From Clostridia bacterium (GTDB lineage: Bacteria > Bacillota > Clostridia > Oscillospirales > Acutalibacteraceae), in contig JAFZOL010000053.1 in NCBI GenBank assembly GCA_017550625.1, positions 1 to 64,000 on the forward strand: a stretch of DNA of 64,000 bases. The letters are read 5' to 3'. Below the pieces are notes generated by a model. The model saw only the letters and a list, made by a program, of their open reading frames with translations, searched no databases and had not been told where the DNA came from. Position numbers and translations under genes: made by a program. The first letter of the stretch is position 1. Each line of letters starts with the position of its first letter. Shown piece by piece: positions 17,481 through 25,185 of the stretch.

Positions 17481-17756
17481 TCATTTACCGCTTTTCGGCT
17501 CTTTGCAGCCTGTTTTCATAAGGATCAGCTCGCTTATGAGCGTGGGCACGACGGTCGCGCCGAGCAGTTCTTTCGCGAATGCAGCCGCGTTGTCAGCGAA
17601 GACGATGGCGGTCGCGATATCCGCTTTTTCACACCTGATAAGCATTGCGACGGATGCCGCGCATAACAAGCCGGCGAAAACGAGCGATACGCAGATCAAT
17701 ATCGCCTTTGACAGCGGTTCAAGCCCTATGTATCCTTTTTCTTTCTCCCGAATCAT
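17481..17756 (-). CDS. Hypothetical two-helix membrane protein
   Basis: I do not recognise this 91-residue protein. It starts with a short charged stretch (MIREKEKGYIG), has a hydrophobic segment at about residues 16-42 containing two cysteines nearby, a middle stretch rich in alanine, a second hydrophobic segment at about 63-80, and a lysine-rich tail. GAGAGG lies just before the ATG. It sits between divergent nrdR and the secG promoter and is not part of an obvious operon. Codon use resembles its neighbours, and no long alternative frame is better, so it is probably a real small membrane protein. Confidence 0.55.
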   Translation of the reverse strand: MIREKEKGYIGLEPLSKAILICVSLVFAGLLCAASVAMLIRCEKADIATAIVFADNAAAFAKELLGATVVPTLISELILMKTGCKEPKSGK

Positions 17757-17866
17757 TGCCTCTCACCCGCATATCAATGTACAGGAAAAGGGCGTCCGTT
17801 TCAAGCGCAAACATCTGCATCATTTGGAGATTCTTTGCAAAATACACAATATTTTGATAAAAAAAC

Positions 17867-17895
17867 TTGATTGTTCCGATAAATTGTGGTATGAT
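17867..17895 (+). promoter_or_regulatory. Sigma-A promoter of nrdR
   Basis: TTGATT (17867-17872), 17-base spacer, TATGAT (17890-17895), 38 bases before the nrdR ATG. An AT-rich element ACACAATATTTTGA at 17844-17857, just upstream, partly resembles an NrdR box. Confidence 0.6.
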
Positions 17896-17933
17896 AAACC
17901 AAGCTTTGATCGAAACAGAAGGAGATGTATCGC

Positions 17934-18398
17934 ATGAAATGTCCCAAATGCGGATATCCTGAAAGCAAAGTCGTGGATTCCCGTCCCACCGACGACGGGC
18001 AGAGGATCCGCCGCAGAAGAGAGTGTATGCAGTGCGGGCAGCGCTTTACGACCTATGAGTCCATCGAAACGCAGCCGCTCGTGATCATCAAGCGCGACCG
18101 CTCACGTCAGGTGTTTGACCGCAATAAACTCCTGAGCGGCATGCTGCGCGCCTGCGAGAAGCGCCCAGTGGATCTCGAAACGCTGGAGCGCGCGATCGAC
18201 GATATCGAGGCAAAGCTCCAGAATTCTCTCGAACGCGAGATCACGTCGGTCGAGATCGGCGAAATGGCGCTCGAAAAGCTCAAAGACATCGACGAGATCG
18301 CCTACGTGCGTTTCGCCTCCGTTTACCGCGATTTCAAGGATATCGAATCCTTCTCCGAGGCGCTCACGGTTCTGAAGAAGAAAGAACCCGAAGAATAA
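17934..18398 (+). CDS. nrdR: Transcriptional repressor NrdR
   Basis: Zinc-ribbon/ATP-cone regulator of ribonucleotide reductase genes, which senses ATP and dATP. The 154-residue protein begins [13 protein letters not shown], with the zinc ribbon completed by CMQCGQRF, followed by the ATP-cone domain (about 48-135). Length is typical. Start ATG 17934 has AAGGAG 9 bases upstream; an ATG three codons earlier touches the ribosome binding site. No ribonucleotide reductase gene lies in this window, so its targets are elsewhere. Transcript ends in a hairpin shared with convergent trmB. Confidence 0.97.
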   Translation: MKCPKCGYPESKVVDSRPTDDGQRIRRRRECMQCGQRFTTYESIETQPLVIIKRDRSRQVFDRNKLLSGMLRACEKRPVDLETLERAIDDIEAKLQNSLEREITSVEIGEMALEKLKDIDEIAYVRFASVYRDFKDIESFSEALTVLKKKEPEE

Positions 18399-18413
18399 AA
18401 TATCATTAAAGAT

Positions 18414-18450
18414 AAACGGCACACGTTGAAAAACGCGTGCCGTTTTCGTT
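18414..18450. terminator. Bidirectional terminator between nrdR and trmB
   Basis: Hairpin AAACGGCAC...GTGCCGTTT with a T-run on both strands, located between the convergent genes. Confidence 0.85.
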
Positions 18451-19115
18451 TATATGTACGCTTCGAGGCGGTATATGGGAAATCCCTGCGACGAGAACCG
18501 CCGCTCGTATTCGGTCACGATGTTGCCCTCGAAATCGCTGTTATGCAGATCGAGCGACACGTTTTTGAGCTTATAGCCCGCCAGAGAATACTGCTCGAGC
18601 GAATACTCGAAAAAGTGCATGTTGTCGGTCTTCTGATGGATCTCGGCGCCCGGCGCGAGCAGCTCACGGTAGATCTCGAGGAACTTCAGGTTCGTCAGAC
18701 GGTGATTCGCGTAAGTCTTTTTCGGGAATGGGCATGAGAAATTGAGATAGATCCGCCCGATGGTGTGCGGTTTAATATACTTCGGCAGGACCTCGGCCCC
18801 GAGATGCAGGAAGACGACGTTTTTCACGTTGTTTTCGAGCGCCAGCTCACACGCCGTGCACAGCACGCTGCGGTTGATCTCCACGGCGAGAAAATTGACG
18901 TCCGGCTCACGTTTCGCGAGCTCGGTGATAAACGCGCCCTTGCCGCAGCCGATCTCCATCCGCACGGGATGGTCGTTGCCGAACAGCGCCTCTAAATCGA
19001 GATATTCTTTGTCTTTCAGGATCTCGCGGTAGTCCTTCGTGACGGTCGGAAACTCGAGCAGGTTCGTGCACTTTTTGAGTTTTTCTTCCAGATGCTTTTT
19101 TCTGCGCATTCTCAT
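18450..19115 (-). CDS. trmB: tRNA (guanine-N7)-methyltransferase
   Basis: SAM-dependent enzyme that forms m7G46 in tRNA variable loops. The 221-residue protein has the SAM site MEIGCGKGAFITELA and the FSCPFPKK signature (variant of the family's FPDPWPK), with a lysine-rich N terminus. Its ATG overlaps the stop of the upstream AlaX-like gene as ATGA, so translation is coupled. The FSCPFPKK stretch replaces the more usual PDPW, a minor variation seen in clostridial members. Confidence 0.93.
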   Translation of the reverse strand: MRMRRKKHLEEKLKKCTNLLEFPTVTKDYREILKDKEYLDLEALFGNDHPVRMEIGCGKGAFITELAKREPDVNFLAVEINRSVLCTACELALENNVKNVVFLHLGAEVLPKYIKPHTIGRIYLNFSCPFPKKTYANHRLTNLKFLEIYRELLAPGAEIHQKTDNMHFFEYSLEQYSLAGYKLKNVSLDLHNSDFEGNIVTEYERRFSSQGFPIYRLEAYI

Positions 19116-20278
19116 TTTTCAGTCACCTCAAAATCACGGAAGAACCGTTCGATCGTTTCGCGGTCGGCTTTCAGTCTCCCCTGCACCACGTCGTATCTGC
19201 CGCCGCCGCTGCCGTTCAGCGCACTCGTCACTTCGCGCGAGAACGTTTTGACGTCGTATCGGACTGACGACATCGCGAAATAGTATCCCTGTTCATCGTC
19301 GCCGCTCAGCACGACGCAGACGCCGTTCGTCTTTTCACGGAAGATCATCACGGCGGTTTTCAGCTCTTCGACGTTGAGCGACGGCAGAAAGCGCACGAGA
19401 TGCGCGTCGCTTAACGGCGTTTCGTCTTTCATGTACGTCAAAAGCCGAGTCAGCTGGGCGTTCTTTTCATACGAGAGCTCTTTGTTCCTGTCGATGAGCG
19501 CGAACACAGCGGCCTCGGTCTCTGTGGGCCTGACGGCGAGCGCCTGCCCGACGGACGCGGCGATCGCGTGTTTCAGCGCGTAATCGAGATACGCGCCCTT
19601 GCCCGCCGCGAGCGTCAGACGCACGCCTCCGCGGTGGCGCATGGACGAGAGGATCTTGATGACGCCGATCTGCCCCGTGGAGCTCAGGTGCGGCGCGCAG
19701 CAGGCACAGCTGTCCACATTTTCGATCGTGACGATGCGCGGGTCCTCAAGGAATTCGAGTTTGCTGCGGTAAAAGACATTCGCCGCTTCGGCGTTCGAAT
19801 AGATCTTCGCGATGATCGCGTGATCGCGCCAGACGCAGGCGTTTGCCTCGTATTCGATGGACGAGAGCTGCTCGTCGCTGAGAAATACGTCGAAATCGAC
19901 GGCCATGAGCCCGTCGGGATCCATGTGAAAGCCGACGTTCGCGCAGCCGAAACGCGAATACGCAAGGCCCGAAACGATGTGTTCGGCGCCGTGCGCCTGC
20001 ATGCGGGCGAAGCGCGCGTCCCAGTCGATGCGGCAAACGACGCGGTCGCCGGGGGCAAAAGCGGGGCGCGCGCCCTCGTAAATATGCAGCGCTACGCCGT
20101 TTTCGAGCTTTACGTCTTTGATCTTAACGTCATTGATCGTGCCGGGATCGCCCGGCTGGCCGCCGCCCTCCGGGAAAAAGCAGGTGCGGTCGACAACGAT
20201 CGCTTTCTCCGTCACCTCAAGCACAACGGCTTCGTTCTCGCGCAGATAAGCGTCCTGCAAATAAAGTAATTCCGTCAT
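19112..20278 (-). CDS. Alanyl-tRNA editing protein (AlaX-like) with DHHA1 domain
   Basis: Freestanding relative of the AlaRS editing domain that hydrolyses mischarged Ser- or Gly-tRNA-Ala. The 388-residue protein shows the N-terminal beta-barrel with FPEGGGQPGD, the zinc ligands HGAEH and CCAPH (variant of CGGTH), and a C-terminal DHHA1 domain with a GSGGGR motif, the layout of long AlaX (AlaX-L). I start it at ATG 20278, which overlaps the stop of the phosphoesterase gene as ATGA; the open frame further upstream reads through that gene. Followed by trmB with another ATGA overlap. Confidence 0.9.
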   Translation of the reverse strand: MTELLYLQDAYLRENEAVVLEVTEKAIVVDRTCFFPEGGGQPGDPGTINDVKIKDVKLENGVALHIYEGARPAFAPGDRVVCRIDWDARFARMQAHGAEHIVSGLAYSRFGCANVGFHMDPDGLMAVDFDVFLSDEQLSSIEYEANACVWRDHAIIAKIYSNAEAANVFYRSKLEFLEDPRIVTIENVDSCACCAPHLSSTGQIGVIKILSSMRHRGGVRLTLAAGKGAYLDYALKHAIAASVGQALAVRPTETEAAVFALIDRNKELSYEKNAQLTRLLTYMKDETPLSDAHLVRFLPSLNVEELKTAVMIFREKTNGVCVVLSGDDEQGYYFAMSSVRYDVKTFSREVTSALNGSGGGRYDVVQGRLKADRETIERFFRDFEVTEK

Positions 20279-21468
20279 CGGATCACCTCGATTTCGGTCG
20301 TGATCGGTTCTGAAACCTTGCCCCAAAAGCTGTTTGCGGAAACGCTTGCGAGATATCGTCCGTTCTGCGGCAGCGGGCATCGGATCGTCACCGTTTCTGG
20401 CATATCGGCAAGATAATATGAAGACGTCACGTTGATCTGGCGCACGATCCTGCCGGTATCGCAGTCCGTAAGGCGCAGTGTATAGCTGTCACTGCGCTCT
20501 TCGCCGCAATACGCCTGCGGGAAGGTGAAAAGGAGCTCGCCGTCTCTCCTTTCGACCGAGATCCGGTCGCCGGTCTTGAACGCAGGTCTGTTCTGCGTGT
20601 TATATCTGTCGTCGGTATAGACGAACGAATCGGGCTCCCAGGGCTTTTCGATCAGGCGGTCGCAGCCGAAGAACGCGCCGCTGATGATATCGAACGGACG
20701 CAGAAGCACCGAACCGTCGTCGCGCGCCTCCACGATCACGAACTGCGCAAAGTCGTGTGCGTTTTCGGGCACCGTGCCGTGGAGCTTGTCGAACTCGTCG
20801 AGCTCGGTATAAGACAGCGACCCCGTGCCAACCGAAGTGAAGTATTTCTGGTGGACGCTGCGCGGGTCGTTGATGGGCGCGTGCGAATGGCCCGAAAAAT
20901 CGATGACGCCGGGATAGTCCATCAGTACGGGGATGAACTCATCCTCGCCCCAGATGATGCTGCCGTAAACGGTATCGGTGGGGTGCGGATGCTGGAACAC
21001 GAAGATCGGCTTCGGATAGTCACACGCAGCTTTTTCGAGCTCCGCGCGGAGCCACGAAAGCTTTTTCTCGCCCAAGTGGCAGCCGCGTTCGGTAGTCACA
21101 CTGATAAAATGAAAACCGCCGATGTTCTTATGGCAATCCGGCGCCTGACCGAACAGAGAAACGAACCGCGAAACGGCCCCCGCTTCGCCGTCCGGCGCCA
21201 TGAACTCATGGCTCGCGAGCGTATATACAATTTCGGTTTCGGAGCGCACGCAGCGTGCCGCCGTTTCTTGCATCAGCGCCATTTCCTCGGGCAGGCCGTT
21301 GTTGGCGAAATCGCCGTTGATATACACAGCGTCGATGCCCCGATACTCTTCGGCTTCGGCGTATGCGTAAGCGAGCCGCATCCCCTTTTCGAACCGCGCG
21401 GGCTCGGCGGGACTGTCGGCTTTGAAATGAAGATCGCTGCAGGCGATGAAACGCAGCACGGTTTTCAT
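20275..21468 (-). CDS. Calcineurin-like metallophosphoesterase with C-terminal beta domain
   Basis: The 397-residue protein carries the metallophosphoesterase motifs in order: SDLHFKAD (D12, H14), NGDF, SHEF in place of GNHE, FQHPHP and GHSHAP, so the two-metal site appears intact. The last 110 residues look like an all-beta, fibronectin-like domain. There is no signal peptide, so it should act in the cytoplasm. Substrate unknown. It starts the three-gene set phosphoesterase-AlaX-trmB joined by ATGA overlaps, downstream of the tRNA-Gly terminator. Its GNHE motif being SHEF is unusual; the histidine is kept. Confidence 0.8.
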   Translation of the reverse strand: MKTVLRFIACSDLHFKADSPAEPARFEKGMRLAYAYAEAEEYRGIDAVYINGDFANNGLPEEMALMQETAARCVRSETEIVYTLASHEFMAPDGEAGAVSRFVSLFGQAPDCHKNIGGFHFISVTTERGCHLGEKKLSWLRAELEKAACDYPKPIFVFQHPHPTDTVYGSIIWGEDEFIPVLMDYPGVIDFSGHSHAPINDPRSVHQKYFTSVGTGSLSYTELDEFDKLHGTVPENAHDFAQFVIVEARDDGSVLLRPFDIISGAFFGCDRLIEKPWEPDSFVYTDDRYNTQNRPAFKTGDRISVERRDGELLFTFPQAYCGEERSDSYTLRLTDCDTGRIVRQINVTSSYYLADMPETVTIRCPLPQNGRYLASVSANSFWGKVSEPITTEIEVIR

Positions 21469-21482
21469 GAGATCACGCTTTC

Positions 21483-21520
21483 TAAAAAAATACTCCCTAA
21501 AGCGATTTTAGGGAGTTTTT
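21483..21520. terminator. Terminator after tRNA-Gly
   Basis: Hairpin ACTCCCTAAA...TTTAGGGAGT with T-runs on both strands. On minus it follows the tRNA-Gly CCA by only a few bases. Confidence 0.85.
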
Positions 21521-21522
21521 TC

Positions 21523-21598
21523 TGGAGCGGAAAACGGGACTCGAACCCGCAACATTCAGCTTGGGAAGCTGACGCTCTGCCAATTGAACTACTTCCGC
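21523..21598 (-). tRNA. tRNA-Gly (anticodon CCC), CCA encoded
   Basis: Cloverleaf of 76 bases on minus: acceptor GCGGAAG/TTTCCGC (one G-U pair), D-arm, anticodon stem TCAGC/GCTGA with loop TTCCCAA giving CCC, T-arm with GGTTCGAGTCC, discriminator T, encoded CCA. It has its own promoter 10 bases upstream and its own terminator. Confidence 0.95.
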
Positions 21599-21607
21599 GT
21601 TGGGTAT

Positions 21608-21636
21608 ATACTACCACATTCTTTTTTAGAATGCAA
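21608..21636 (-). promoter_or_regulatory. Sigma-A promoter of tRNA-Gly
   Basis: Minus strand TTGCAT (21636-21631), 17-base spacer, TAGTAT (21613-21608); the tRNA 5' end lies 10 bases further, a usual spacing for tRNA promoters. Confidence 0.75.
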
Positions 21637-21646
21637 GGGCAAAATC

Positions 21647-21676
21647 AAAAAAAGTACCCGCGCGGGGTACTTTTTT
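21647..21676 (-). terminator. Terminator of the GH25-dapA-like operon
   Basis: Palindromic hairpin GTACCCGCGCGGGGTAC flanked by A- and T-runs. Positioned 18 bases after the stop of the dapA-like gene on minus; symmetric enough to act on both strands. Confidence 0.85.
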
Positions 21677-21694
21677 CATGCGAGTTTTTTACGG

Positions 21695-22594
21695 TCATTC
21701 CATCAGCCCGTTTACAACGCACCAGTCGTGGAAGGATCTCAGGCTCGCCATTCTGGCAGGGGAAAGCTCGGCGCCGCCGCGGTTGATCGGCAGGAAATCT
21801 CTGAGCCCCTGCAGCTGGATCAAATACTTCGCGGAGTTGTTATAACCGCTGTCGATCGCGTTGTCGAGCAGCGTGATCTCGTTGTACCGTTGTTTCATAA
21901 GGGCGTCGTCGCCGTTGACGAACGCCTCGTAAAAGCGCGCGAAGAACGCGCCGCCGCAGGACGTGGGCGTGGCCATCACGGCCTTTGCGCCGTTCTTGAA
22001 GGCTTCGTAAAGATACGGCATGTTCGCCTGGATGACGCACGAATCACCCTTGTGCGCAATCTTATCGCAGATCCCTTCGATTGTGCAGGTCGTATCCTTG
22101 ATGCCGACGATGCCGCACTCGGTCACGAGCTTGCCGTAGGTCTCGCCGCTGATGAGGTGCGGCCTTTGGCCCGGGAATTCATACATAAAGAGAGGCAGAT
22201 CGGTGTGCTTCGCGAGCGTGCCGATATAGTCGACGAGCTCGTCTCCCCTGTCGCCCATGCCCTTGGTCGTGAACACGAGGCCGTCGACGCCCGTGGCGCT
22301 CATGCGCTTGACTTCTTCGATCTGCTTGTCGAGCCCGTATTCCATGTTGGCGGTCGCGACGACCGTGGTGCAGCCTTTGTGCTTCACGGTCAGCTCGGCG
22401 AGGCGCAGGCGCTCGTCGAGCGTGAGGTTCGACATCTCGGAGCTGCCGCACACGGCGAAGAGGTGCTCAACGCCCTGACTCGCCTGCCAGTCGACGTAGG
22501 CTTCGTATGTTTTATAATCGATGCTCCTGTCCGGATGATAGGGCGTGAGCATCAGCGAATAGATGCCCGAAAGGTTCTCTCTCAGTGGTTTCAT
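21695..22594 (-). CDS. DapA/NanA-family class I aldolase (lyase), substrate unknown
   Basis: The 299-residue TIM-barrel protein has the Schiff-base lysine in GIKDTT and the tyrosine in the YEFPGQRP motif, so it should work through an imine with pyruvate or a similar keto acid. The binding loop normally reading GTTGE in 4-hydroxytetrahydrodipicolinate synthase reads GSSEMSNLT here, which argues against true DapA, and N-acetylneuraminate lyase-like or related keto-acid aldolase activity is as likely. It follows a GH25 lipoprotein by 15 bases, so a role with sugar or wall fragments is conceivable. The dedicated lysine/DAP genes dapB and ddh are 6 kb away. Confidence 0.8.
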   Translation of the reverse strand: MKPLRENLSGIYSLMLTPYHPDRSIDYKTYEAYVDWQASQGVEHLFAVCGSSEMSNLTLDERLRLAELTVKHKGCTTVVATANMEYGLDKQIEEVKRMSATGVDGLVFTTKGMGDRGDELVDYIGTLAKHTDLPLFMYEFPGQRPHLISGETYGKLVTECGIVGIKDTTCTIEGICDKIAHKGDSCVIQANMPYLYEAFKNGAKAVMATPTSCGGAFFARFYEAFVNGDDALMKQRYNEITLLDNAIDSGYNNSAKYLIQLQGLRDFLPINRGGAELSPARMASLRSFHDWCVVNGLME

Positions 22595-22609
22595 GCACTC
22601 AGCTCCCCT

Positions 22610-23494
22610 TTATTTCATTTCCTGAGAAAAGTCGACGTAAGATACGTTCAGATCTACGGTGCCGTTGATGCCATTCACGGTGCCGCAATCCGAATATTGC
22701 CAGATCTTATATGTATAGATGAACGCCGGCGACTCTGTGAACTCCGCGAGCCAGAAATCGTAGTCTTTTACCAAAGACAGGTCGTAATAGAAATACCCGA
22801 GTTTTCTGCTGAAATAGAGCACCGGATCGTAACCGGCGTCATGGATCACGTCGAGGAATTTACAGGCGCATGCGGTTATCGTGGCTTTGGGCACGTTGTT
22901 CGTTCTCGCCTCGGGCTCGTCCTCGATATGTTCCCAGTCGTACGCGATCGGATACGTCAGCTGCAGGTTTTTGATGAGATCGAGCAGATAATTGGCTTCC
23001 TCTTCGGCCTCTTCCACAGACAGCGCCTGCGAGAAGAAATACACGCCGACCTTGAGCCCTGCCTTCGTCGCCTCGGTGTAGTTCGTCTTAAACATCTTGT
23101 CCTGATACAAAATGCCCTTATCGCCCCAGCCGCGGCCGCCGGCGCGCAGCATCACGAAGTCGATCCCGTCGTCTTTCACGGCCTGCCAGTCGATCTCTTC
23201 CTGAAACGCGGATACGTCGATGCCGTGATACAAAACGACATCGGGATCCTCATACGCGATACGGCCCTTTTCGTCCTTATAAAACTTTTCGGGGTCGAGC
23301 TCGGTGCGGTCGACGTCCTCATAGATCGGCACGGGCATGCCGTTCGGGTCGCGGATCACAGTGGTTTGCTCCTCGGTCGGCTTTCTCGACGCCGCTGGCG
23401 GGTCTTCCGACGATTCCATAAAGAAACCGCAGCCCGTGAGCGCGAGCGTCAGCACAAGCAGAACGCACGCGATCACACTTCCTTTTCTTTTCAT
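22610..23494 (-). CDS. Glycoside hydrolase family 25 lysozyme-like lipoprotein
   Basis: Predicted surface muramidase cleaving the peptidoglycan glycan backbone. The 294-residue protein starts with a lipoprotein signal (MKRKGSVIACVLLVLTLALT then GC, lipobox cysteine at 22), a linker of about 60 residues rich in acidic residues and threonine, then the GH25 barrel with YHGIDVSAFQ, DFVMLRAGGRGWG, GVYFFSQAL, YDWEHIE and the late IWQYSDCG motif. The catalytic DxE pair is in the YDWEH strand. ATG 23494 is preferred over an upstream TTG. Promoter directly upstream; cotranscribed with the dapA-like gene. Confidence 0.92.
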   Translation of the reverse strand: MKRKGSVIACVLLVLTLALTGCGFFMESSEDPPAASRKPTEEQTTVIRDPNGMPVPIYEDVDRTELDPEKFYKDEKGRIAYEDPDVVLYHGIDVSAFQEEIDWQAVKDDGIDFVMLRAGGRGWGDKGILYQDKMFKTNYTEATKAGLKVGVYFFSQALSVEEAEEEANYLLDLIKNLQLTYPIAYDWEHIEDEPEARTNNVPKATITACACKFLDVIHDAGYDPVLYFSRKLGYFYYDLSLVKDYDFWLAEFTESPAFIYTYKIWQYSDCGTVNGINGTVDLNVSYVDFSQEMK

Positions 23495-23526
23495 ACTTTC
23501 TCTTCCACCTTTCAAACCTTTGCTAT

Positions 23527-23555
23527 ATTATATCTTATTTCGATGATATTCGCAA
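23527..23555 (-). promoter_or_regulatory. Sigma-A promoter of the GH25 lipoprotein operon
   Basis: Minus strand TTGCGA (23555-23550), 17-base spacer, TATAAT (23532-23527), about 33 bases before the ATG. Confidence 0.7.
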
Positions 23556-23575
23556 GACCGATTTTGCGGGATAGG

Positions 23576-23608
23576 AAAAAAACCGCATACGGAAGAACCG
23601 TGTGCGGG
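23576..23608 (-). terminator. Terminator of the yabP-yabQ-divIC-yabR transcript
   Basis: Minus-strand hairpin CCGCACACGG...CCGTATGCGG (one mismatch) followed by seven T residues, just after the S1-protein stop. Confidence 0.85.
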
Positions 23609-23615
23609 AGTCTGA

Positions 23616-24071
23616 TTATCGGTTGCCCCGTTTGCGGGATACGTCGGAAAACCGTTTGAGGTCGCTGAGCTTCTCTTCGCTGTCCGCCTTGAATTTGGAC
23701 ATCATGTCTTCAAACGACATGGGACCCGCGGGCGCGGTTTTCTTCTGGAAATCGGCGGGCGCCGAAGGACGGGCGGGACGCTTTTTGAACGTGTTGTCGC
23801 CCTGCGGGGCTCTGGCGGCGGGCTTGGCCGGCGATGATTCCTGCGTCTGCTTGATGGACAGGCTTATCTTGTTGTTCTCGTTGACCGCAAGGACCTTGAC
23901 CCTGACGTCCTGACCTTCGCTGATGAATTCGTGGATATCCTTCACGTAAACGGGCGCGACTTCGGAGATATGCACCATACCCGATTCGCCGTTCGAAAGC
24001 TTCACGAAAGCGCCGAAATTCGTGACCCCGGTCACTTTTCCATCATAGATCTCACCAATTTTTGACTGCAT
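23616..24071 (-). CDS. yabR: S1-domain RNA-binding protein (YabR type)
   Basis: The 151-residue protein has one S1 RNA-binding domain at residues 1-72 (GKVTGVTNFGAFVKL, GMVHISEV, ISLSIKQ), then a lysine/proline/alanine-rich, probably disordered tail ending in basic residues. It is the last gene of yabP-yabQ-divIC-yabR, exactly the Bacillus subtilis order, which supports the name. In B. subtilis the exact role is unclear; relatives bind RNA or polynucleotide phosphorylase substrates. Confidence 0.88.
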   Translation of the reverse strand: MQSKIGEIYDGKVTGVTNFGAFVKLSNGESGMVHISEVAPVYVKDIHEFISEGQDVRVKVLAVNENNKISLSIKQTQESSPAKPAARAPQGDNTFKKRPARPSAPADFQKKTAPAGPMSFEDMMSKFKADSEEKLSDLKRFSDVSRKRGNR

Positions 24072-24095
24072 ATACAGAAGCGTCCTCCTGAGGTT

Positions 24096-24404
24096 TTAGT
24101 TCTTGCTGTCGTTCCCGGGCGTTATGTTTTCATACACGCTTTGATCGGGATATCCGTAATTCTCCTGAATGGCCTTCGACTCCATCAGGGCGTCTTTGTT
24201 CGAGGGATCAAGAAAGCCGCTCAGCATCTCGTTCTGTTCCTGCAGGTCCTGCAGCTGGCTGCGCGCGTCGTTGAGCTCGCCCTGCAGCGAGCCGATCTGC
24301 TTGGAGGTGTGCATGATATAGATGAACGCGATCACGGCGACCGCGATCAGCAGCAAAAACAGGATCAGGCTGCTGCCCCGTTCTTTCTTTTCCTTCTTCT
24401 CCAT
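24096..24404 (-). CDS. divIC: Cell division protein DivIC/FtsB family
   Basis: Bitopic septum protein linking FtsL and the division synthases. The 102-residue protein has a lysine-rich cytoplasmic start (about 1-10), one membrane segment (11-30), a short coiled coil (about 34-62) and an extracellular tail with the ENYGYPDQ-type C-terminal region expected for DivIC. Located between yabQ and yabR as in Bacillus. Confidence 0.88.
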   Translation of the reverse strand: MEKKEKKERGSSLILFLLLIAVAVIAFIYIMHTSKQIGSLQGELNDARSQLQDLQEQNEMLSGFLDPSNKDALMESKAIQENYGYPDQSVYENITPGNDSKN

Positions 24405-24462
24405 GTCGGGACCTCCTTTTTATTGAATTTTCTCTGCCCAATAATTTATTATATAACAGCTA

Positions 24463-24849
24463 TCATTCTCTTTGCAATAGTTTTTTTGACGTTTTTTCAC
24501 TTTTATGATCATTTCTTTTCTGCACACGTTTCTTTGCTGTCTCATCGAAGCGGACGGAAACGCTCTTCATCAGGGGCAATGTCGCTTCGCGTAGGATCAG
24601 AAACCCGACCGCTTCGCCGAACAGGATATAGAGACGCACAACTCCGAAATTGACGTCGAGCAGGAACAAAAACGTCAATACGCCGGCTATCAGAAAGAAC
24701 GAAACGTCCTGCACGAAGATGAACGCCTTTGATCGAAGTCCCAGGGCGCGAATCCCCTGTAAAAAAACGAACAGGACGCCGCAAAGCGCCCCGACGCCGA
24801 GACTTTTGAGAAATACGTCCGTTTGAAAAGCGACGCCGAGCCCGAACAT
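24463..24849 (-). CDS. yabQ: Sporulation membrane protein YabQ
   Basis: Membrane protein needed for spore cortex formation in Bacillus. The 128-residue protein has about four hydrophobic segments (roughly 12-34, 42-62, 66-82, 84-100) and a strongly basic tail. Its ATG shares a base with the yabP stop (TGATG), so translation is coupled. The name rests on this context, size and membrane pattern more than on a diagnostic motif. Confidence 0.85.
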   Translation of the reverse strand: MFGLGVAFQTDVFLKSLGVGALCGVLFVFLQGIRALGLRSKAFIFVQDVSFFLIAGVLTFLFLLDVNFGVVRLYILFGEAVGFLILREATLPLMKSVSVRFDETAKKRVQKRNDHKSEKTSKKLLQRE

Positions 24850-25127
24850 CAGCCGAACACTTTGCCGAAGAAGCCGCCGGTTTTGACGGACGGGGCGGAA
24901 TACCGGATCTCGTTGACCGTGCCCTCGACGCGCATCTCGCCGGTATCGAGGCTCAGCTTCGTGATCTGCAGGTTCTCGCCCTTCAGGCTCATACGTCCGG
25001 CGGTCGTTTCGATCAGCAGGTTCTCATCGTCAAAGCTCGCGGCGTCCGTCACGCCCGTAAGGTCGAGCTTCGTTCTGTTGTCGATAAAAAGCGTGTGCGG
25101 CTTTTGCGGGATGTTCATTTCTTCCAT
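24849..25127 (-). CDS. yabP: Sporulation protein YabP
   Basis: Small beta-rich protein required for spore cortex; mother-cell specific in Bacillus. The 92-residue sequence starts MEEMNIPQKPHTLFIDNR and has the family pattern LDLTGVTDAASFDDENLLIET, GENLQITKLSLDTGE, VEGTVNEI. GGAGG lies 7 bases before the ATG. The gene opens a transcript that continues through yabQ, divIC and yabR. A clear sigma-E promoter was not found upstream. Confidence 0.93.
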   Translation of the reverse strand: MEEMNIPQKPHTLFIDNRTKLDLTGVTDAASFDDENLLIETTAGRMSLKGENLQITKLSLDTGEMRVEGTVNEIRYSAPSVKTGGFFGKVFG

Positions 25128-25185
25128 AGCGTTACCTCCGAGAATTCTTCGGTAATAACTATGAAAGAACCGCGCTGAAAATGTG

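Noticed and set aside
21695..22594. Calling the aldolase true DapA
   Set aside because: The loop GSSEMSNLT does not match the DapA GTTGE motif, and the genuine DAP genes are elsewhere.
21584..23659. Plus-strand open frame of 691 codons across tRNA-Gly, dapA-like and GH25 genes
   Set aside because: Antisense to two well-supported genes and starts inside a tRNA.
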